64,000 nucleotides of DNA from Collybia mongolica (GCA_013420905.1 JAAXNY010000020.1:62001-126000), one strand, 5' to 3'. Shown: positions 50,521 to 63,516, numbered from the stretch's first letter. Numbers and translations are program-made. The notes: generated from the sequence alone by a model not told the origin.

Positions 50521-52776
50521 TCATGCTCCGACTCCAGCCTTCGTCCGAATGAAGTTACCATTCCAGCACTTGAATCCAACATCGGTCGAGATCTAAAGCA
50601 CACACATGAGAGAGATATTTTCGAATGTATTGCAAGGCTCACGGTGTTGGGATCGCACATGACAGTCACTTCCGCTTTTGTCCTTGTGGTGGCGATGATG
50701 TTTTTCGCCACGATGTTGGATGCTAGAGGAATGAACGATCGTTACGGCCACGCAGTAAAGAAAGGGGAGGGGATTTACCAGTTTCAGGGTAAAGATCAAA
50801 GATGATGACCTCTTTGCCAGTGGCCTTGGGGACGAAATACCTAGAGTCATCGATGAGGTCATAAGCGGAAACCGGGGCATATTTCGTAGCAACAGGCTCA
50901 CCAGCAAGGATCACTCACGCAGGAGCCTTCAACATATCCCGGGCGGCTGCAGGCAGTATTGTCAGATATAATCTTCGGACAATGGGGCTGAGCTTGAAGA
51001 GAAACTAACTCTTCGATGGTACCAGCAAAGTTCTCGAACTTGAAATCCTGGACATGGGTATTGTTCACGTTGGTATTATTGGGCTGGGGGCCGAGCTGTG
51101 AGAATCAATGAGTCAGGCAAGCGTTAATAGAGCTGGTAATTCTTACCCCTTGGTCCCAATAGCTTTCCGGTGTAACGATAGATCAATAACTGTTTTAGTA
51201 TGCGGGTATACCATCTTACTTTTGGGTTATGAAGATCTACGCAGGATGTTTCGGTGAGCTCGTTAACTTCGATGAGCATGGAGGGTTACTCACTGGGAAA
51301 GGGACGTTGGAGAAGGCGATGTTCCTCCAGGTGATGCTTCACCGATAATAAGCGTGAAAACGTCAGGAGAAGAATACCAATACATACTTCCTGGCCAAAC
51401 CATTTCCCCCCGTCCAACTCTTGAAACGAGCACCATACAAAGAATCTTTCTGTTAATAAATCATTGGCGTTGAAGTCTTGATAGGTGGAGCCAGATCGCG
51501 TACCATAACAACGTTCTCAATCCTATGGAGGTATAAATATCGTTGTAGTTAGGCCATGTACGGGAGACGACGCACAAGACGTTCTGGACATCCGAGGCCT
51601 GACCACCCTTTCCAAGTGATCCAATTGAGAGACCATGGCCACCCTCACAGTAGGAATTTCTGAGGAAAAATCAAGTAAGGTACCTCTCCCTAACAAGCGA
51701 TGTGACTCACCGGAAGTGGATATTTTTGGCACCGTTACCAACGGTAATACAGTCATCACCGTTTTGAATATAGTTGTTTTCGAACAACATATTTGTACCT
51801 CCAGCGGAGAATCCTGTATCACGCATTTGAGACGAAGAATACGCATAGAGATTAAGCATATACCATCGCTAGGTAACCCAGTTAGATGATTCCTGAGCGG
51901 GCCTTTCATAAGAAATCAAAACAGTCCAATACTCACGTGTTGAAAGGGAAGGCGTTTTGGGGATCAGTTGAGAGAGCAAATATCCGGTTATTGAAGGCGT
52001 GCAAGTTGGAAGACTCCTTGGTGGCAAAATTCCACGCAATTGGCTGTACGAAATTCAGAGCCATATGGCGATGTCCAGTTGATGGGTGATTACCTTCCAA
52101 AGTTTCATGTCGCGGATGATGCCATTCGAGATTTTGCTGAAAGCGAAACCGTGAGGGCGGTTCACCTGATTTCGGGCATCCCACCACTACGAGAAGGAGT
52201 TAATAAGGGGTACTTTCGCGGGTATGGACTTACGCCTTGGCCATGACCGTCAATCCAACCCCAGTTTGGATCTAAGGACCCGCGCAGAGTGACGTTGTTC
52301 CCTCCGGTGAATGTGAACCTAAAATATGAGTCCTCGTGCAGCTTTTGGTAATGGTGATGTCCCACCATGAACCGCTAAAGCCCTAAAAATATTGTGAGCA
52401 CCGACATGGCTTCAGGAAATTATCTGTGCTCTTACAGGAGACGCGACAATGGCTGATGGTGGAGTTAGCGCGTATATGTATAACAACAAATTGACCAATA
52501 ATACACACCCTGAATGGTCGGAATATCGGTGGGATACGATAGGTTTCCTTCAAACCGAATCTCCACATTATTCAACACGGGGAATGTGATGGGTGTGAAT
52601 ACGTTGTATATGACACCCTTCTTGAAGAGGATAGTGGAGTCCGTCGTGAAGTTCGCTAGAGCCGCATTCAGACCGGGTGAATCATCCTGCCCATTGCTGT
52701 GGGGAACAACAAATGTCTTCCATGCGGAGACGATACAAACTTGCGCAACGAGAAGGCCAGAGATTTGTAAGAACAT
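50521..52776 (-). CDS. Secreted glycoside hydrolase family 28 (polygalacturonase/rhamnogalacturonase type)
   Basis: Hydrolyses pectin backbone linkages outside the cell. First ATG at 52776 gives a signal peptide (MFLQISGLLVAQVCIVSAW). The GH28 catalytic set is complete after splicing: N-T-D (AFPFNT joined to DG and FSAGG), GDDC within YIQNGDDCITVGNGAKNIHF, GGHG within YCEGGHGLSIGSLGKGGQAS, and R-F-K within LYGARFKSWTGGNGLA. Other segments: TFTGGNNVTLRGS, LDPNWGWIDGHGQ, IAWNFATKESSNLHAFNNRI. The C-terminus MCDPNTV then DVGFKCWNGNFIRTKAGVGA ends at the TGA 50521-50523. More than ten introns; the Asp-Gly of N-T-D-G comes from a 5-nt exon. Sequence features suggest an exo-acting member, but substrate is not certain. 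Confidence 0.9.
51864..51868 (-). other. 5-nt microexon encoding the catalytic Asp of GH28
   Basis: The exon ending ...AAC AC (gtgagt donor) must join CGATG (preceded by ttacctag, followed by gtatatg) and then GATTCTCC to give N-T-D-G-F-S. Direct joining without the 5 nt shifts the frame and loses the catalytic aspartate. Confidence 0.7.
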
Positions 52777-55240
52777 CTTCACTGGGGCCCATGGATATTT
52801 CTGACGCGTACTTTATACTGCATCCTACCCATTAGAAACGGCGGAAGAATGTCATGTGAAGCCAATTTCTTCGGAGAAATACCCAAGGGGCGTCGCGAAT
52901 GGGCGTGTCCACGTGAAATACATGGGAGAGGCGTAACATGTGGAGCTATTGGGCGGTCCGCCGGACCCTCAGTCGCGCTAACTAAAGTCTATTTTTGTCA
53001 TGAGTTATTCCAAAGCTAAGTGAATGTGGAGGACGAACAAAAGTTCATATCTAGCCCTATAGAATACCACATACCACGACGCCGACGAAGCGCACCCTAC
53101 ATTGCGACACCAGTAAAGACGAGAGACTAATATTTGTTCGTGTTGCGCGCTGCGTGACTCAGAAAAAAGTTGTTTTTTTATCAATTGCAACGATATATCT
53201 GCGGGTTTTTCGCCACACTCGCGTACGGCCCCTAGGCCTGCCTGCTGAACCCCGCCCTTCCTAAAAGCCACAGCCAGCGTCCAAACCGCATACAAATATT
53301 TTCCCAGGATTGACTGTGATGCTCTTCCTTCGCACTTTTTATGATGTTGCGGGCCGTCCCCAAGCCGCCAATGATAGCTACTTACCCGGTCCAAACTGTG
53401 GCGCACAGGTACGAACGTTCTAGGACACTTTGGTTCTCTTTCTGCCCGCTGGCTCCCAAAGACATGTACTACAATAGCAATAAAAAAGTGTGGGGGTTGG
53501 ATATGACATGCGAGGGACGAGCGGGGACGAGAGAATCCCGCAGTACGCCCGACCTCTTCGTGCAGGTTGCGATTTTCGGACTGATTGTTCAATTGTCGCG
53601 ACGCTCCAACTCTTGGTCGTGGAGCCTGATCAGTCGGTGACCTCCATGTTCATGGCCACACCTGGCAGGATCACGAATCGCACATACTTCAGGGAACCTG
53701 CGATTCCAGCACCCATAAAGCAGTCGAAACCTGCGTGATCTCCGATTGACGTTTCTTTTTCGCGTTGCTGGGGGATCCCTGTGTACTGCTCATTTAATAG
53801 AACCGTCATTTGTTGACAGACGCGTCGAGTGGCGCTCCAAAGCGTCTCGCACTCGGTAATACTATAAATGACACCCTCGACCTTCTCCTGGGATATGGAA
53901 GAACGTAAAGAACTCAGAACTTCCAACGTGCCTTTGAGGCTCGGTTCCATGCTGCGTGTTTTGGTCCAGGTGACGTATATCTGGACTGGTCACATGGGGT
54001 TTTATACGACATCTTCCAATCGGCAACATAATGTTCGAGGTGTGTCGATGAAAACGAGGATCTTTTTGTTACTAATAGGACATAAAAGGGCCGGGGCGTG
54101 GATGTAATGAGCGCTGTATATGCGTTGCAGTTTGGCTTCAGTGCCGCAGTGCCATGGGCGAGGCTTGGGCGGGGTTCCATGGGATGTTAGGATGGCGGCG
54201 CCGTATGAAGTCATGATCAGGTCCCTTGTTCTCTCCACTGAGCCCACAACTACTAATAGCTTAAATTTCACAGGTCGAGTTTGATATCCTGGCGGGCGAG
54301 AATGATTCTTATCGTCGTTATTTCTGGCATTTCAAGAAATGCAGGAGAACCTGAAGCACAAACTGGGTATCTGTGAAAGTGATTGGACCGCTGAATACAC
54401 CCCAGAGGCCATGTAAACACAATGCCTTGACGAAGTGCTGGCGAGATCGTCAAGGTAGATGATCACAATCTGGCACCCCCTCGTGTTTTAACGAAAGAAA
54501 ATATCAAGGCACTCGTCCACCACTTCAAGGCCTGTTCGTCGTGTAACGCCAAGCTCCATTAGCTCTGACCACATATCCCCGGCTCTTTGCAGAATTGGAA
54601 AATCTAAAACGCCATCGAGAGTCCTAAGGGGGTAATTGGTCTTTTATCCCGCATCGTCATAATACTAGCCTCGTTGGCGTTAGCTGCTGATTGTTGATGG
54701 CTGAACCAACAGATGTCAGTTCTTTTAAAACCGGTTGGCTCAGCCACTCAATTATTATGCAGCATATGATGCCTGATCCAGTGATGGTTATGCACACGAT
54801 GGTGATGTAAGTTCCCCGAATGTACGGTGTCCGTTGGCCTCATGACATGGAACCCAAGCATAACTCCGGGCATATCACTTGCCCGCAGACCCAGTTCGTG
54901 GCCTTTCAGAGATGCAACATCATCCTATTGCACAGGACTGGGTGGCATATCCAAAGGAACATAGGTAAAGGACTGTTTCGCCTTTACAACGGGGCAGCCT
55001 TTCCCTTTTCTCCTGGGCGTCTTGATACAATTGGCTCCACACTCACAGTTTCAGACTTTATCAGTAACTTGAACATTCCCGATTAAGGCTCAATCACAGG
55101 AACACAGTTCCAAGCCGACATCAAAATTCATGATAAATATACGAAATCACTATATTCAAAAAGCACTGTCCGACCTGGGAATCTTGAGAGCAAATTTTCA
55201 TACCATCATACTGTGAGCCTTGTCGAAATATTCAACGCCT
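52777..55240. other. Stretch with no recognised gene
   Basis: A minus-strand frame at 53630-53950 (ISQEKVEGVIYSITECETLW, GDHAGFDCFMGAGIAG) has plausible coding character and may be the last exon of an unrecognised gene that begins near 54.4 kb, but no family or firm exon chain could be set. It also contains the second copy of the dispersed segment (54680-54812). Confidence 0.3.
54680..54812 (+). repeat. Copy 2 of a dispersed coding-like segment
   Basis: Starting with an ATG near 54697 this reads AEPTDVSSFKTGWLSHSII then a Met-rich tail up to a gtaagt donor at about 54808. It matches 25620-25748 on the opposite strand. Here the frame is open, so this copy may be the first exon of a short unrecognised gene whose next exon could lie near 54930-55085. 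Confidence 0.5.
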
Positions 55241-57031
55241 TTACCTCATGCCCCTCCTCTGTTCTGGTGTGCTGTCAGACAGACAAACCGAAGTCAATAA
55301 TTGGGGGTGTAAGTATCGGAAGAGGGAGCATACAGAAGAATTGGAAGTTCGATCGTTTGTGTCATAATGAGTGGCCTTTGTTATCATGACTGCCACATCG
55401 TTCGATGACAGATCGACATCGATCTGCGGATACGATCAGCTCAAAATGACAACAGAATGTGCGTTGGGTGTACTAACATGTTCCGGACCCGAATGCTGGA
55501 AGCGAATTCCTGATCTGGATGCGTAGCCTTCGTTACTCCATACAGCCCGGGAATTGAGGGATGACAGGAGAGAATTGGTGTAGAGCTTCGAGAGAGGTAG
55601 ACAAAAAGCGAGATGCCTTAGATAGATCCGTGAGTCTGAGATATAAACGGCAAGGATCTAGATGCACTGACAATAAAGAGTTCTATAGCAATCGCGGGTC
55701 GAAAGGTTGATCTCAAACGGGGGAAAAAGAAAAAAAGAAAAACTCACTGAGGCCAAGAAAGTGACCACTACGGCAAGTGCAAACGTGGTTGTGAGCAGGC
55801 CAGTTTGGACCGTAACTCAAAGTTAAGTGAGTACTCAAACAGAGTCTATCGCTGGGAAAAAATATCATACAACGGATGATCTTCGAGGTCAAGAGTTCTG
55901 TAGAGTGGAGGCCAGTCCTAGCTTTTCTCTACGGAGATTTTATGGTATGTTCGAGGTGAGAGTGCTTATAGAATCTCACCAAAAACACCACTAAAGACAC
56001 CGTGATGATTGCGTCCGTGACCATAGATCCCAAAAGCCAGACAAGGGAAATCTGCTTGAGCTGAACGAACTTGGCAAACTCCTTGACCATGACTCCCCCG
56101 ATCACGGCCCCTATGCTGGCTACTGAGAGACCGAAGGAGTAGAATTATGGATGTTATGTTGGTGAGAGGAGGTATGAAGCTTCAGACATACGCATTTGAA
56201 TCACAGACAGTACGATTAGAATGGCCAAGGCCCGACTCTTGATCAATATGTATATTCGCCATGCAAAGAAGGTTTGCACAACGAACGCAGTGACACCCTA
56301 GAATGCAGATATGGACATCAATGCGGTTGACACAAGAAATCTGGATCTCACCGTCAGTAGTGGGTCTGGAATTGGTGAACTTCAAAATGAATCCTGCCAA
56401 AAACCAACGGGAAACGGGAAACCTACACGGATCAACGCCTAGGTAAATGGCATAATGATGTTATGCTCGCATGACAGAACTCTAAGTCAATCTCTAACCT
56501 ATATTGGTTACAGTAATGGCGCGAAAGTTACCTGCAAATATAAGCAAAGCCACCAGAAGAACTCGAGTCGACCTACCAAAGTTGGTCACAAGGTAATCAT
56601 AGCTCATGACCATCGCAAAACAAGAGCTGAGTGCATCAAGGAACAAAAGTAGCGCAACCTACAAAAAATAAAAATTAGAATCAAATAATAAATTGCAAAA
56701 GCATGCGTACGACACCCTTGACAATAATTTTATCCCTATGGTGATCAAGCAACGGTAAGTTCTAATAAACCAGTGGAACAATAATGAGTGCACGTACGTC
56801 TTGTAACGTCTATGTTCCTTTTCACGTTAGCTTTAACTCAGGTTAAGCGTTACGGATGGTTTACCCACTCATAGTATAGGTAACATTGAACGATCATGAT
56901 ACCGAAGAGCAAAATATTCATCATGGTACCCATGAGAATGGGACCTAGACTGCACGGAGAAAAAGTGTCCCCAAATGATTTAAGACGACCCGTGATTAAT
57001 TGCCAACTTACATGAGATCAAAGGCGGCCAT
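55241..57031 (-). CDS. DUF6534 multi-pass membrane protein
   Basis: Start MAAFDL at 57031, joined to LGPILMGTMMNILLFGIMI, a transmembrane segment. Further exons read LLFLDALSSCFAMVMSYDYL (with VTNFG following), VTAFVVQTFFAWRIYILIK, ALAILIVLSVIQM, VASIGAVIGGVMVKEF and LVWLLGSMVTDAIITVSLVV, matching the mushroom DUF6534 family in order. The cytosolic tail contains LSKLYTNSLLSSLNSRAVW and ends STPEQRRGMR at the TAA 55241-55243. The family has no established function; a receptor- or transporter-like role is speculation. About eight introns; some internal junctions were not fixed to the base. Confidence 0.8.
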
Positions 57032-58870
57032 GATATCACTTCAGGTTATCGAGAAAGGAGGAAATCGGTTGGATACCGGGACTGACAGCAGTCTCTGAAA
57101 TTGGAGTCTTATACTATCCTGTCCGGTCGGCGCGGGACAGACTGGTAAGCACAGATCAGAGATGGGTGATGAAGCGGGATCTATTGGTACTTATAAGGAG
57201 CAACAAATGAGAGGTGGGCGGCAAAAGACATGGTACGTGTTTTGATCTCACAATTATAGCTTAGAGTGTATTAATACCAGTCTAGTGTTGTATTGATTCT
57301 GAACGGAAATGTATTGATTCAGTCTTTCGTGGAGCGCTCCATTTAGAGTTCTCGCGTTTCGGGCTGCATTTTGGTGTGGCCTTGTAATTTGGAGGGTCGC
57401 AGGCGTTTGGCAACTCTGTCTGTGAATACATTCTACTGTTGGTGGATGTGTTGGTCGCTTCCTATTGCTGCGGACATGAATTCAGAGCGGACGCTGCCGA
57501 GTAGGGTGACCTCTTATGTTGTGTTTACGGAATGTTTCATTATTGGAGTCTTTTTAAATGGATAAAGTTGAGATGTGATGGATTTAAGCCTTCCTATTGG
57601 CCGGTCACCCGCCCCTATCCAGGACCATGGTCTATTTTAATAAAAACAATTACAAATCATGGGTGTCGGCTGGGGTCCCGGCACTCCGTGACGACCTGAA
57701 GTCACAATCAGCGACAAAGTTATCCTTATCTTTACAGGGATTCAAATTATCATTGTTTATATTAGCACGGAATTCACTGAATGCTCTGGTGTACAATTGT
57801 CCGGATATGCCTGAACTTGGTCTGAATGGGTCTTTACATGTAGTCCAAGAGCCATCAAGCCACCCACAGCTCAGCATGCATGGTTGGTGAATTGAAGTTG
57901 TCATTGGTTATAATTTCTGTATCATAAACCCTCTCTTTGCAAAGGTAAGTTTTCATTCATTTAACACCCCAAAGGCTTGTGAAGGGTGATAGTACAAGGC
58001 ACTTGGGGCATAGATGTCCTTGTCTACATCATGTTCTTAATGGTATATATCAAAGGCATGCCAGTGGTGTCTTGTGTGAGCCTTTGGCTCAGTACTGGGC
58101 AGATGGTATGCAGGATGTGCAACCATTTGAAAGGGAAACCAATGGTGCAAGTACTATACTCAACTACAGCAACACAAATCAGCTTGCATGCACTTTAGTG
58201 TAATGTGGAAAAAGAGATGCACAACCTTATGTAGTTGAATACAGTGAGCAGGTAAACTGTAACAAGGATCTCAAGTTTCCCACAAAATTGCTCTTTCTTT
58301 TATTGCTGGCCCAACAATCAACACCCAATACTAGAACAGTTCTGCAGTTCAAATTATTCTATATTCTGGCTTAAAAAATACCATGGGTGCCACACAAGTC
58401 CCATGGATGATGCCAAAACAACAATGTGACTTTCAGCAATTGTAGTACTTATTGGAGAATATTCGGACATATGCAATCCATTGTACCCTGCTGCATACAT
58501 CATGTGCGCCCATAAATGGACAATGCTCTCTTAGCTTACCTCTTTCAATTTTTATTTCATTGATGATCTTGTAGTGTAGTTACCTACTAGCTTGGCTCAC
58601 AGTTAAATACCATAGATGCCCATTGTACAGTACCACCTCAGTCCTGTTCTACATTGACTGAGGTGTGTACTTTACTTACAGCTTACCAAACTCACTTACT
58701 GACTACACACATAGCATTATCTATTCCAATAGGTACACTACAATATACAGAGTCCCGTTCTACATTGACTGAGCATTATCTATTCCAATAGGTTATGGGC
58801 CTTGACCCCAACATTTAGAACACAAAAACCCACTGAAAATTTTGCACCTACCCCACACATTTTCCCCACC
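57032..58870. other. Copia flank and probable 5' LTR/leader region
   Basis: The upstream part (57.0-57.6 kb) includes the DUF6534 promoter. From about 57.9 kb base composition and style match the retrotransposon. GTTCTACATTGACTGAG occurs at about 58650 and 58756, and CATTATCTATTCCAATAGG at about 58714 and 58774. The block GGTTATGGGCC at about 58791 is placed like a primer-binding site just before gag. LTR borders cannot be set because the 3' LTR is outside the window. Confidence 0.35.
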
Positions 58871-60145
58871 ATGTCTTCTACCAAAATTGGTGATAAATTC
58901 TTGTGTATTCCCAAGCTTGATGCTGCTGGCATCAACTGGGTGATCTACAAGGACCAGTTCACCTGGTCCATTGATGCACAAGGACTTCTCCACCACATTG
59001 ATGGCTCCCAGAGTGCACCTGCCAACCCTATCTTGAATCAAAGTGTTGACCCAAGCATGTGGACCCCAGTGGAGGTAGCACTTGAAGCTGCGTATAGGAA
59101 TGACATAAAGACCTGGCAACAGGGGGAAGCCATTGTTAAGCAGCAAATTGCAGGAACAATTCCAGACTCACTGTTCATGAAGATTCATGGAAAAAGCACT
59201 GCTCATCTTATCTGGGAAGTGCTTGCAAAAGACTTCCAGAACAAATCCCATATGGTCTCTGTTGACCTCCAATGCCACCTTCAAGAGGAGAAATGCCTCA
59301 AGAAGGGTGATGTTTGTGCACACTTTGCAAAGTTGCACATGATGCGAGAGGACCTTGCATCAATGGGCCAACCACCCACCAACAACAACTTTTATGCCAT
59401 CATTCTTGGATCCCTTCCACCATCTTATAACCCCTACATCTCTGCTGTCAATGCAACATCCAGTGTGCTTGGTACTACATTATCACCTGACAACCTCATG
59501 TTGACTGTAACTGAGGAGTATGAACAATGCCTGATGAAGCAGAAGGGTCAGAAGGAACAGAATGCTGCTTTCTATGCTGGAAGCAGCAATGGAAGAGGCT
59601 GCAGAAGTTTGAGCAGCTCAAAAGAATGCTTTAACTGTGGGAAGAAAGGTCACTACAAGGTTGACTGCTGGGCAGCTGGTGGGGGAAAGGAAGGCCAAGG
59701 CCCAAAAGGCAAAGGCAAGGGGAAGGGAAAAGGGAAGGAGACCGAGACAGCTGGTACCACAGAATCAAAGCAGGAATCCAAGGATCAGGCTTGGTTTGCA
59801 AATGCTGAGAGTAACATTCTGGACTTTGTGGAAGAAGGCCTGAACTCTGGGGGAGTAGTTGACAAAGATACCATTGAAGGGGGAGTGAACGATGATGCAT
59901 CATCTTTGTCCCTCATTGGTGAGCTCACAGAGCTTGACCCTACTCTACAACAGCCAGCCAAAGATGCTCTCACTGAAGAAGTCATTCTTGATCTCTTCAA
60001 AACCCCTACCACCACTTCTGATGAAGAATTCTGGTTTTTGGAAGATGAAACCAACAGCATGCCAGAATTGGTACCTGTCACTGATTCCTCAGATGAGGAT
60101 GACGAGGAAGATGACAAGTATGGAGATGAGCCACCACCACTCTAG
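58871..60145 (+). CDS. Copia Gag-like protein with CCHC zinc knuckle
   Basis: ATG at 58871 in a good context (ccaccATG). UBN2-type Gag core: AGINWVIYKDQFTWSIDAQG, TIPDSLFMKIHGKSTAHLIW, HLQEEKCLKKGDVCAHFAKL. The zinc knuckle C-F-N-C-G-K-K-G-H-Y-K-V-D-C (CX2CX4HX4C) lies at about residues 255-268, followed by a Lys/Gly-rich run and a long acidic tail. The open frame ends at a TAG (60143-60145), just before the protease, where the family polyprotein normally continues, so this stop may be a lesion. Confidence 0.85.
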   Translation: MSSTKIGDKFLCIPKLDAAGINWVIYKDQFTWSIDAQGLLHHIDGSQSAPANPILNQSVDPSMWTPVEVALEAAYRNDIKTWQQGEAIVKQQIAGTIPDSLFMKIHGKSTAHLIWEVLAKDFQNKSHMVSVDLQCHLQEEKCLKKGDVCAHFAKLHMMREDLASMGQPPTNNNFYAIILGSLPPSYNPYISAVNATSSVLGTTLSPDNLMLTVTEEYEQCLMKQKGQKEQNAAFYAGSSNGRGCRSLSSSKECFNCGKKGHYKVDCWAAGGGKEGQGPKGKGKGKGKGKETETAGTTESKQESKDQAWFANAESNILDFVEEGLNSGGVVDKDTIEGGVNDDASSLSLIGELTELDPTLQQPAKDALTEEVILDLFKTPTTTSDEEFWFLEDETNSMPELVPVTDSSDEDDEEDDKYGDEPPPL

Positions 60146-62806
60146 CCTGTATCAGATTCTGATGATTCTGATGACAACATGCCAGCCCTACAAGTGGTAT
60201 CAGACTCGGAAGACGAGGATGACATGGAGGATGACACCTACTCTAGCGAGGACATACAGTAGATGAATATGAGGTTATAGGAATGGACAACAAAGCATAC
60301 ACATGAACTTTTGTTGCTGCCAAAATTCAGAAGAACACCAGTACCAGCCTAGGCAGTGAGCTCATTGACACAGAGTTGTACAATTCTGGAGTGTCATGCC
60401 ACATGTCTGGGAACAGGCACCACTTCGTCAACTATCAACCCATTCCCCTGAAGCCTATTACTGCTACTGACAAGCATTCCTTCAACACTATCAGAATGGG
60501 CGATATGTACATCAACATCCCTAATGGCATGAAGCCGGCCACTTGTGTGCTCCTCAAAAATGTCCTGTATGCTCCTTCAATGGGCGTAACCCTCATATCA
60601 GTTAGCCACATTGCAATTGCTGGCACTGTGTTGGTTTTCCGGGATGCAACATGTCGTATCTATGCAAAAGATAAGAGTGATATTGGAGTAATTGACATGA
60701 AGAACAGACTTTACCATGTCTTCATGCCTCGCCCTGAAACTGCTGCTGCTGCAACTGTGAGGGCACCCAAAACTCCTCTCAAAGTCATAACAATTGACAA
60801 ACTTCACCATTGACTAGGACATGTTGCTCATGAAGCTGTATGTACCCTCCTGATGAAAGGCTTGGTGCATGGGCTAAAGCTCGACGAGACAAGCAAAGCA
60901 ACAGTATGCGAGTCTTGTGAGGCTGTGAAAACCACACGAAAGGCCATCCAGAAGCTTTGGGAGAGCAAATGGGCAGCCAAGATAGGCAACAAAGTTCACT
61001 CCAACCTCTGGGGACCTGCGCCCACCCAGACCCTAGGCAAAAAGGGGTACTACGTCACTTTCATGGATGACTACAGCTGACATGCTACAACCTACCTCAT
61101 TCGCAAGAAAAGCAATACTTTTATGGCCTACAAGTCCTATGAAGCATGGCTCCTGACCCAGAAGAATGTCAGAATTAAGAAACTGCATTTGGACAGAGGG
61201 GGGGAGTACCTCAGCAATGAGTTCATGGCCCACCTGAACGAGAGGGGAACCACATGACATTTGACTGTCCATGATACACCAGAGTATAATGGTGTTGCTG
61301 AACGGCTGAATTGTACACTCCTTGAAAAGGTTTGGGCAATGATTCATGATAGTGGGCTACCAAAGAACCTCTGGGGTGAGGCTGTAATGCATGCAACATG
61401 GTTGAAAAACTGTACCTGGATGCACATGCTTGACAATATGACCCCACATGAGCTGATGGAGGGTGAGAAGCCTGACATCTTGGACCTTCCACCATGGGGC
61501 TCCAGAGTGTGTGTGCATGACACAAGCAGCTCAAAGCTGGATGCTTGTTCAAAAATCAGCTATTGGGTTGGATTTGATGAGGAGAGCTGTGCGCATCAAA
61601 TTTATTTGGGCTGAAAACTGTTCCGTCACAGTTGAGTGCAGTGTCAGGTTCAATATTGAAGAGGAAGACATACCAACAGTCCCACTTGAGGGGGAGTGGG
61701 AAGATGTGGACATTGAGCAGCCCTCTTTGCCCTACAAGGCCACTGTTGAAGAAATCCCTGACCCAGTAGCTCCACCTAGCCCTTGTCTCAATGATGAATC
61801 TAATGAAGGTCATCCAAAGCATGTCCGCATTGAGTCGGACTACTTGCGAAGGCTACAATTGGGCAAGGGGTGGATAAACAAGAGGCCCAGTGCTCCCATG
61901 CTTCCACCTGGAATGCAGGAGGGGAAACAAAGGCAGAAAGAACAAGCCAGCACAGCAGACAACTGGGAAATGGTGAGCATGGAAGATTTCGCCATGGCAG
62001 CTGTCATGGGAGAAGCAGAAGGGCTGATGCCAGACTATGTGGAAGCAAAGTGGTGCCCAGACTGGCCAAAATGGCAAGAGGCCATCAGGCAGGAAATGCA
62101 CATGCTAGAAGCTAACGGCACCTGGGAACTTGTGAAGCATCCACCTCCCGGCACCAATGTTGTTGGCTACAAATGGGTCCTTTACATCAAGAAGAATGCT
62201 GCTAGTGAAGTTGAGAAGTACAAGGCACATCTTGTTGCAAAAGGTTTCACCCAGATTCACGGCATCAACTTCAACAAGACATATGCACCCATCACATGCA
62301 TGTTGTCGTTTTGCCTCATGCTCGCACTAGCTGCTCAGAACAGATGGCCCATAGACACATTCAATTTCAACAGTGCATTCCTCAATGGAGTCCTTGGAGA
62401 AGATGAGGTCATGTACCTCAAACAGCCTGTGGATCAGGCAAAAGCCGACCCCAAGGCATATGTCTTTCAGCTGCAAAAGGCATTGTATGGACTCAAGCAG
62501 GGTGCAAAGAATTGGTATGACACACTGTGAAATGCACTGGGAGACTTAGGGTTTGAGAGAAGTGAGGTGGACCACGGAGTCTTCTTCAAGAAGGAAGACA
62601 GCAAGTTGATAGTCATTGTCATTCACATTGATGACTGCATCACCACAGGAACATCTGTAAAACAAATTGCTAAGTTCAAGGAGGACATCAACCAGGTGTA
62701 CATGATGACAGACCTAGGACCAGTCCATTGGATCCTTGGTATCAAAGTTACTTGCGACCTTCCCAACCACACACTCTCGCTATCCCAACATGCCTACATT
62801 GACTCC

Positions 62807-62814
62807 ATCCTAAC
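62807..62814. repeat. Left target-site duplication of the hAT element
   Basis: ATCCTAAC, identical to 63517-63524. The reading frame of the Copia RT is continuous across one copy. Confidence 0.92.
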
Positions 62815-63516
62815 TAGGCTATAGCACAGGTACTCCCGCGGGTATGACAAGGTTGACCCATACCCATACCCACACAGGTAGCAACCTGTCAACCCGCGGG
62901 TAGAATCAGAGCGGGTATGGGCAGGTAGCGATGGGTTAGGGTTCCCGCGCAGGTTTTTGCAGTAGACAAAAACATATAGTAAAACTAAGCTCGAATCCTT
63001 AACAGTTCCCCCAGCTTCTCTAGTTCAATTTTCCCCTGGATTTTGTCCAGTAAAGCAATGGCCTTAACATCTCAATGGTAATTCCGGCTATGGACCATAT
63101 CGACACGTACTTCACCAACGCGATCAAGCAAACTAGTGGCAACAACCCAGCAATCCAAGCAGCCATGAGAATCGCGAAGAAGACACTTAATCGTTATTAT
63201 TTGCTCACGGATGCTTCAGAAACTTACCGGATTGCTATGGGTGAGTCTTCTTTATTCTACAATCGCTCAATTGCTGATCATTGTCTCGTTTCAGTTCTAC
63301 ATCCTCGACACAAGCTCGCGTACTTTAAACATGCATGGTCAGGAACCGTGCGCTATCTACAATATGGGTTGAGTACGGGATACAAAGATCTGGCAGCACT
63401 ATCTATGGTATGGGTTGAGTACGGGTTATGGGTTACTAGAGTATGACCCGTACCCTAACCTGTGGGTACCCATACCCGCGACCCCCACGGGTTACCCATA
63501 CCCATGCTATAGCCTA
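62815..63516. mobile_element. Non-autonomous hAT transposon, 702 bp, nested in the Copia element
   Basis: Ends are perfect 12-bp terminal inverted repeats, TAGGCTATAGCA at 62815-62826 and its complement at 63505-63516. They are flanked by an identical 8-bp target-site duplication ATCCTAAC (62807-62814 and 63517-63524), the length typical of hAT. Removing the element plus one duplication rejoins the RT frame (SILT then QFNFNNL). Both sub-terminal zones are packed with GGGTATGGG / CCCATACCC motifs. The interior keeps a piece of hAT transposase. Confidence 0.93.
63075..63345 (+). pseudogene. hAT transposase fragment
   Basis: Reads IPAMDHIDTYFTNAI, AAMRIAKKTLNRYYLLTDAS, ETYRIAM, then across a 54-bp intron (63241-63294, gtgagt to tttcag) VLHPRHKLAYFKHAWSG. 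This is the central part of mushroom hAT transposases; the catalytic N-terminal part and the C-terminal dimerisation domain are absent, so the element needs a transposase supplied in trans. Confidence 0.8.
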
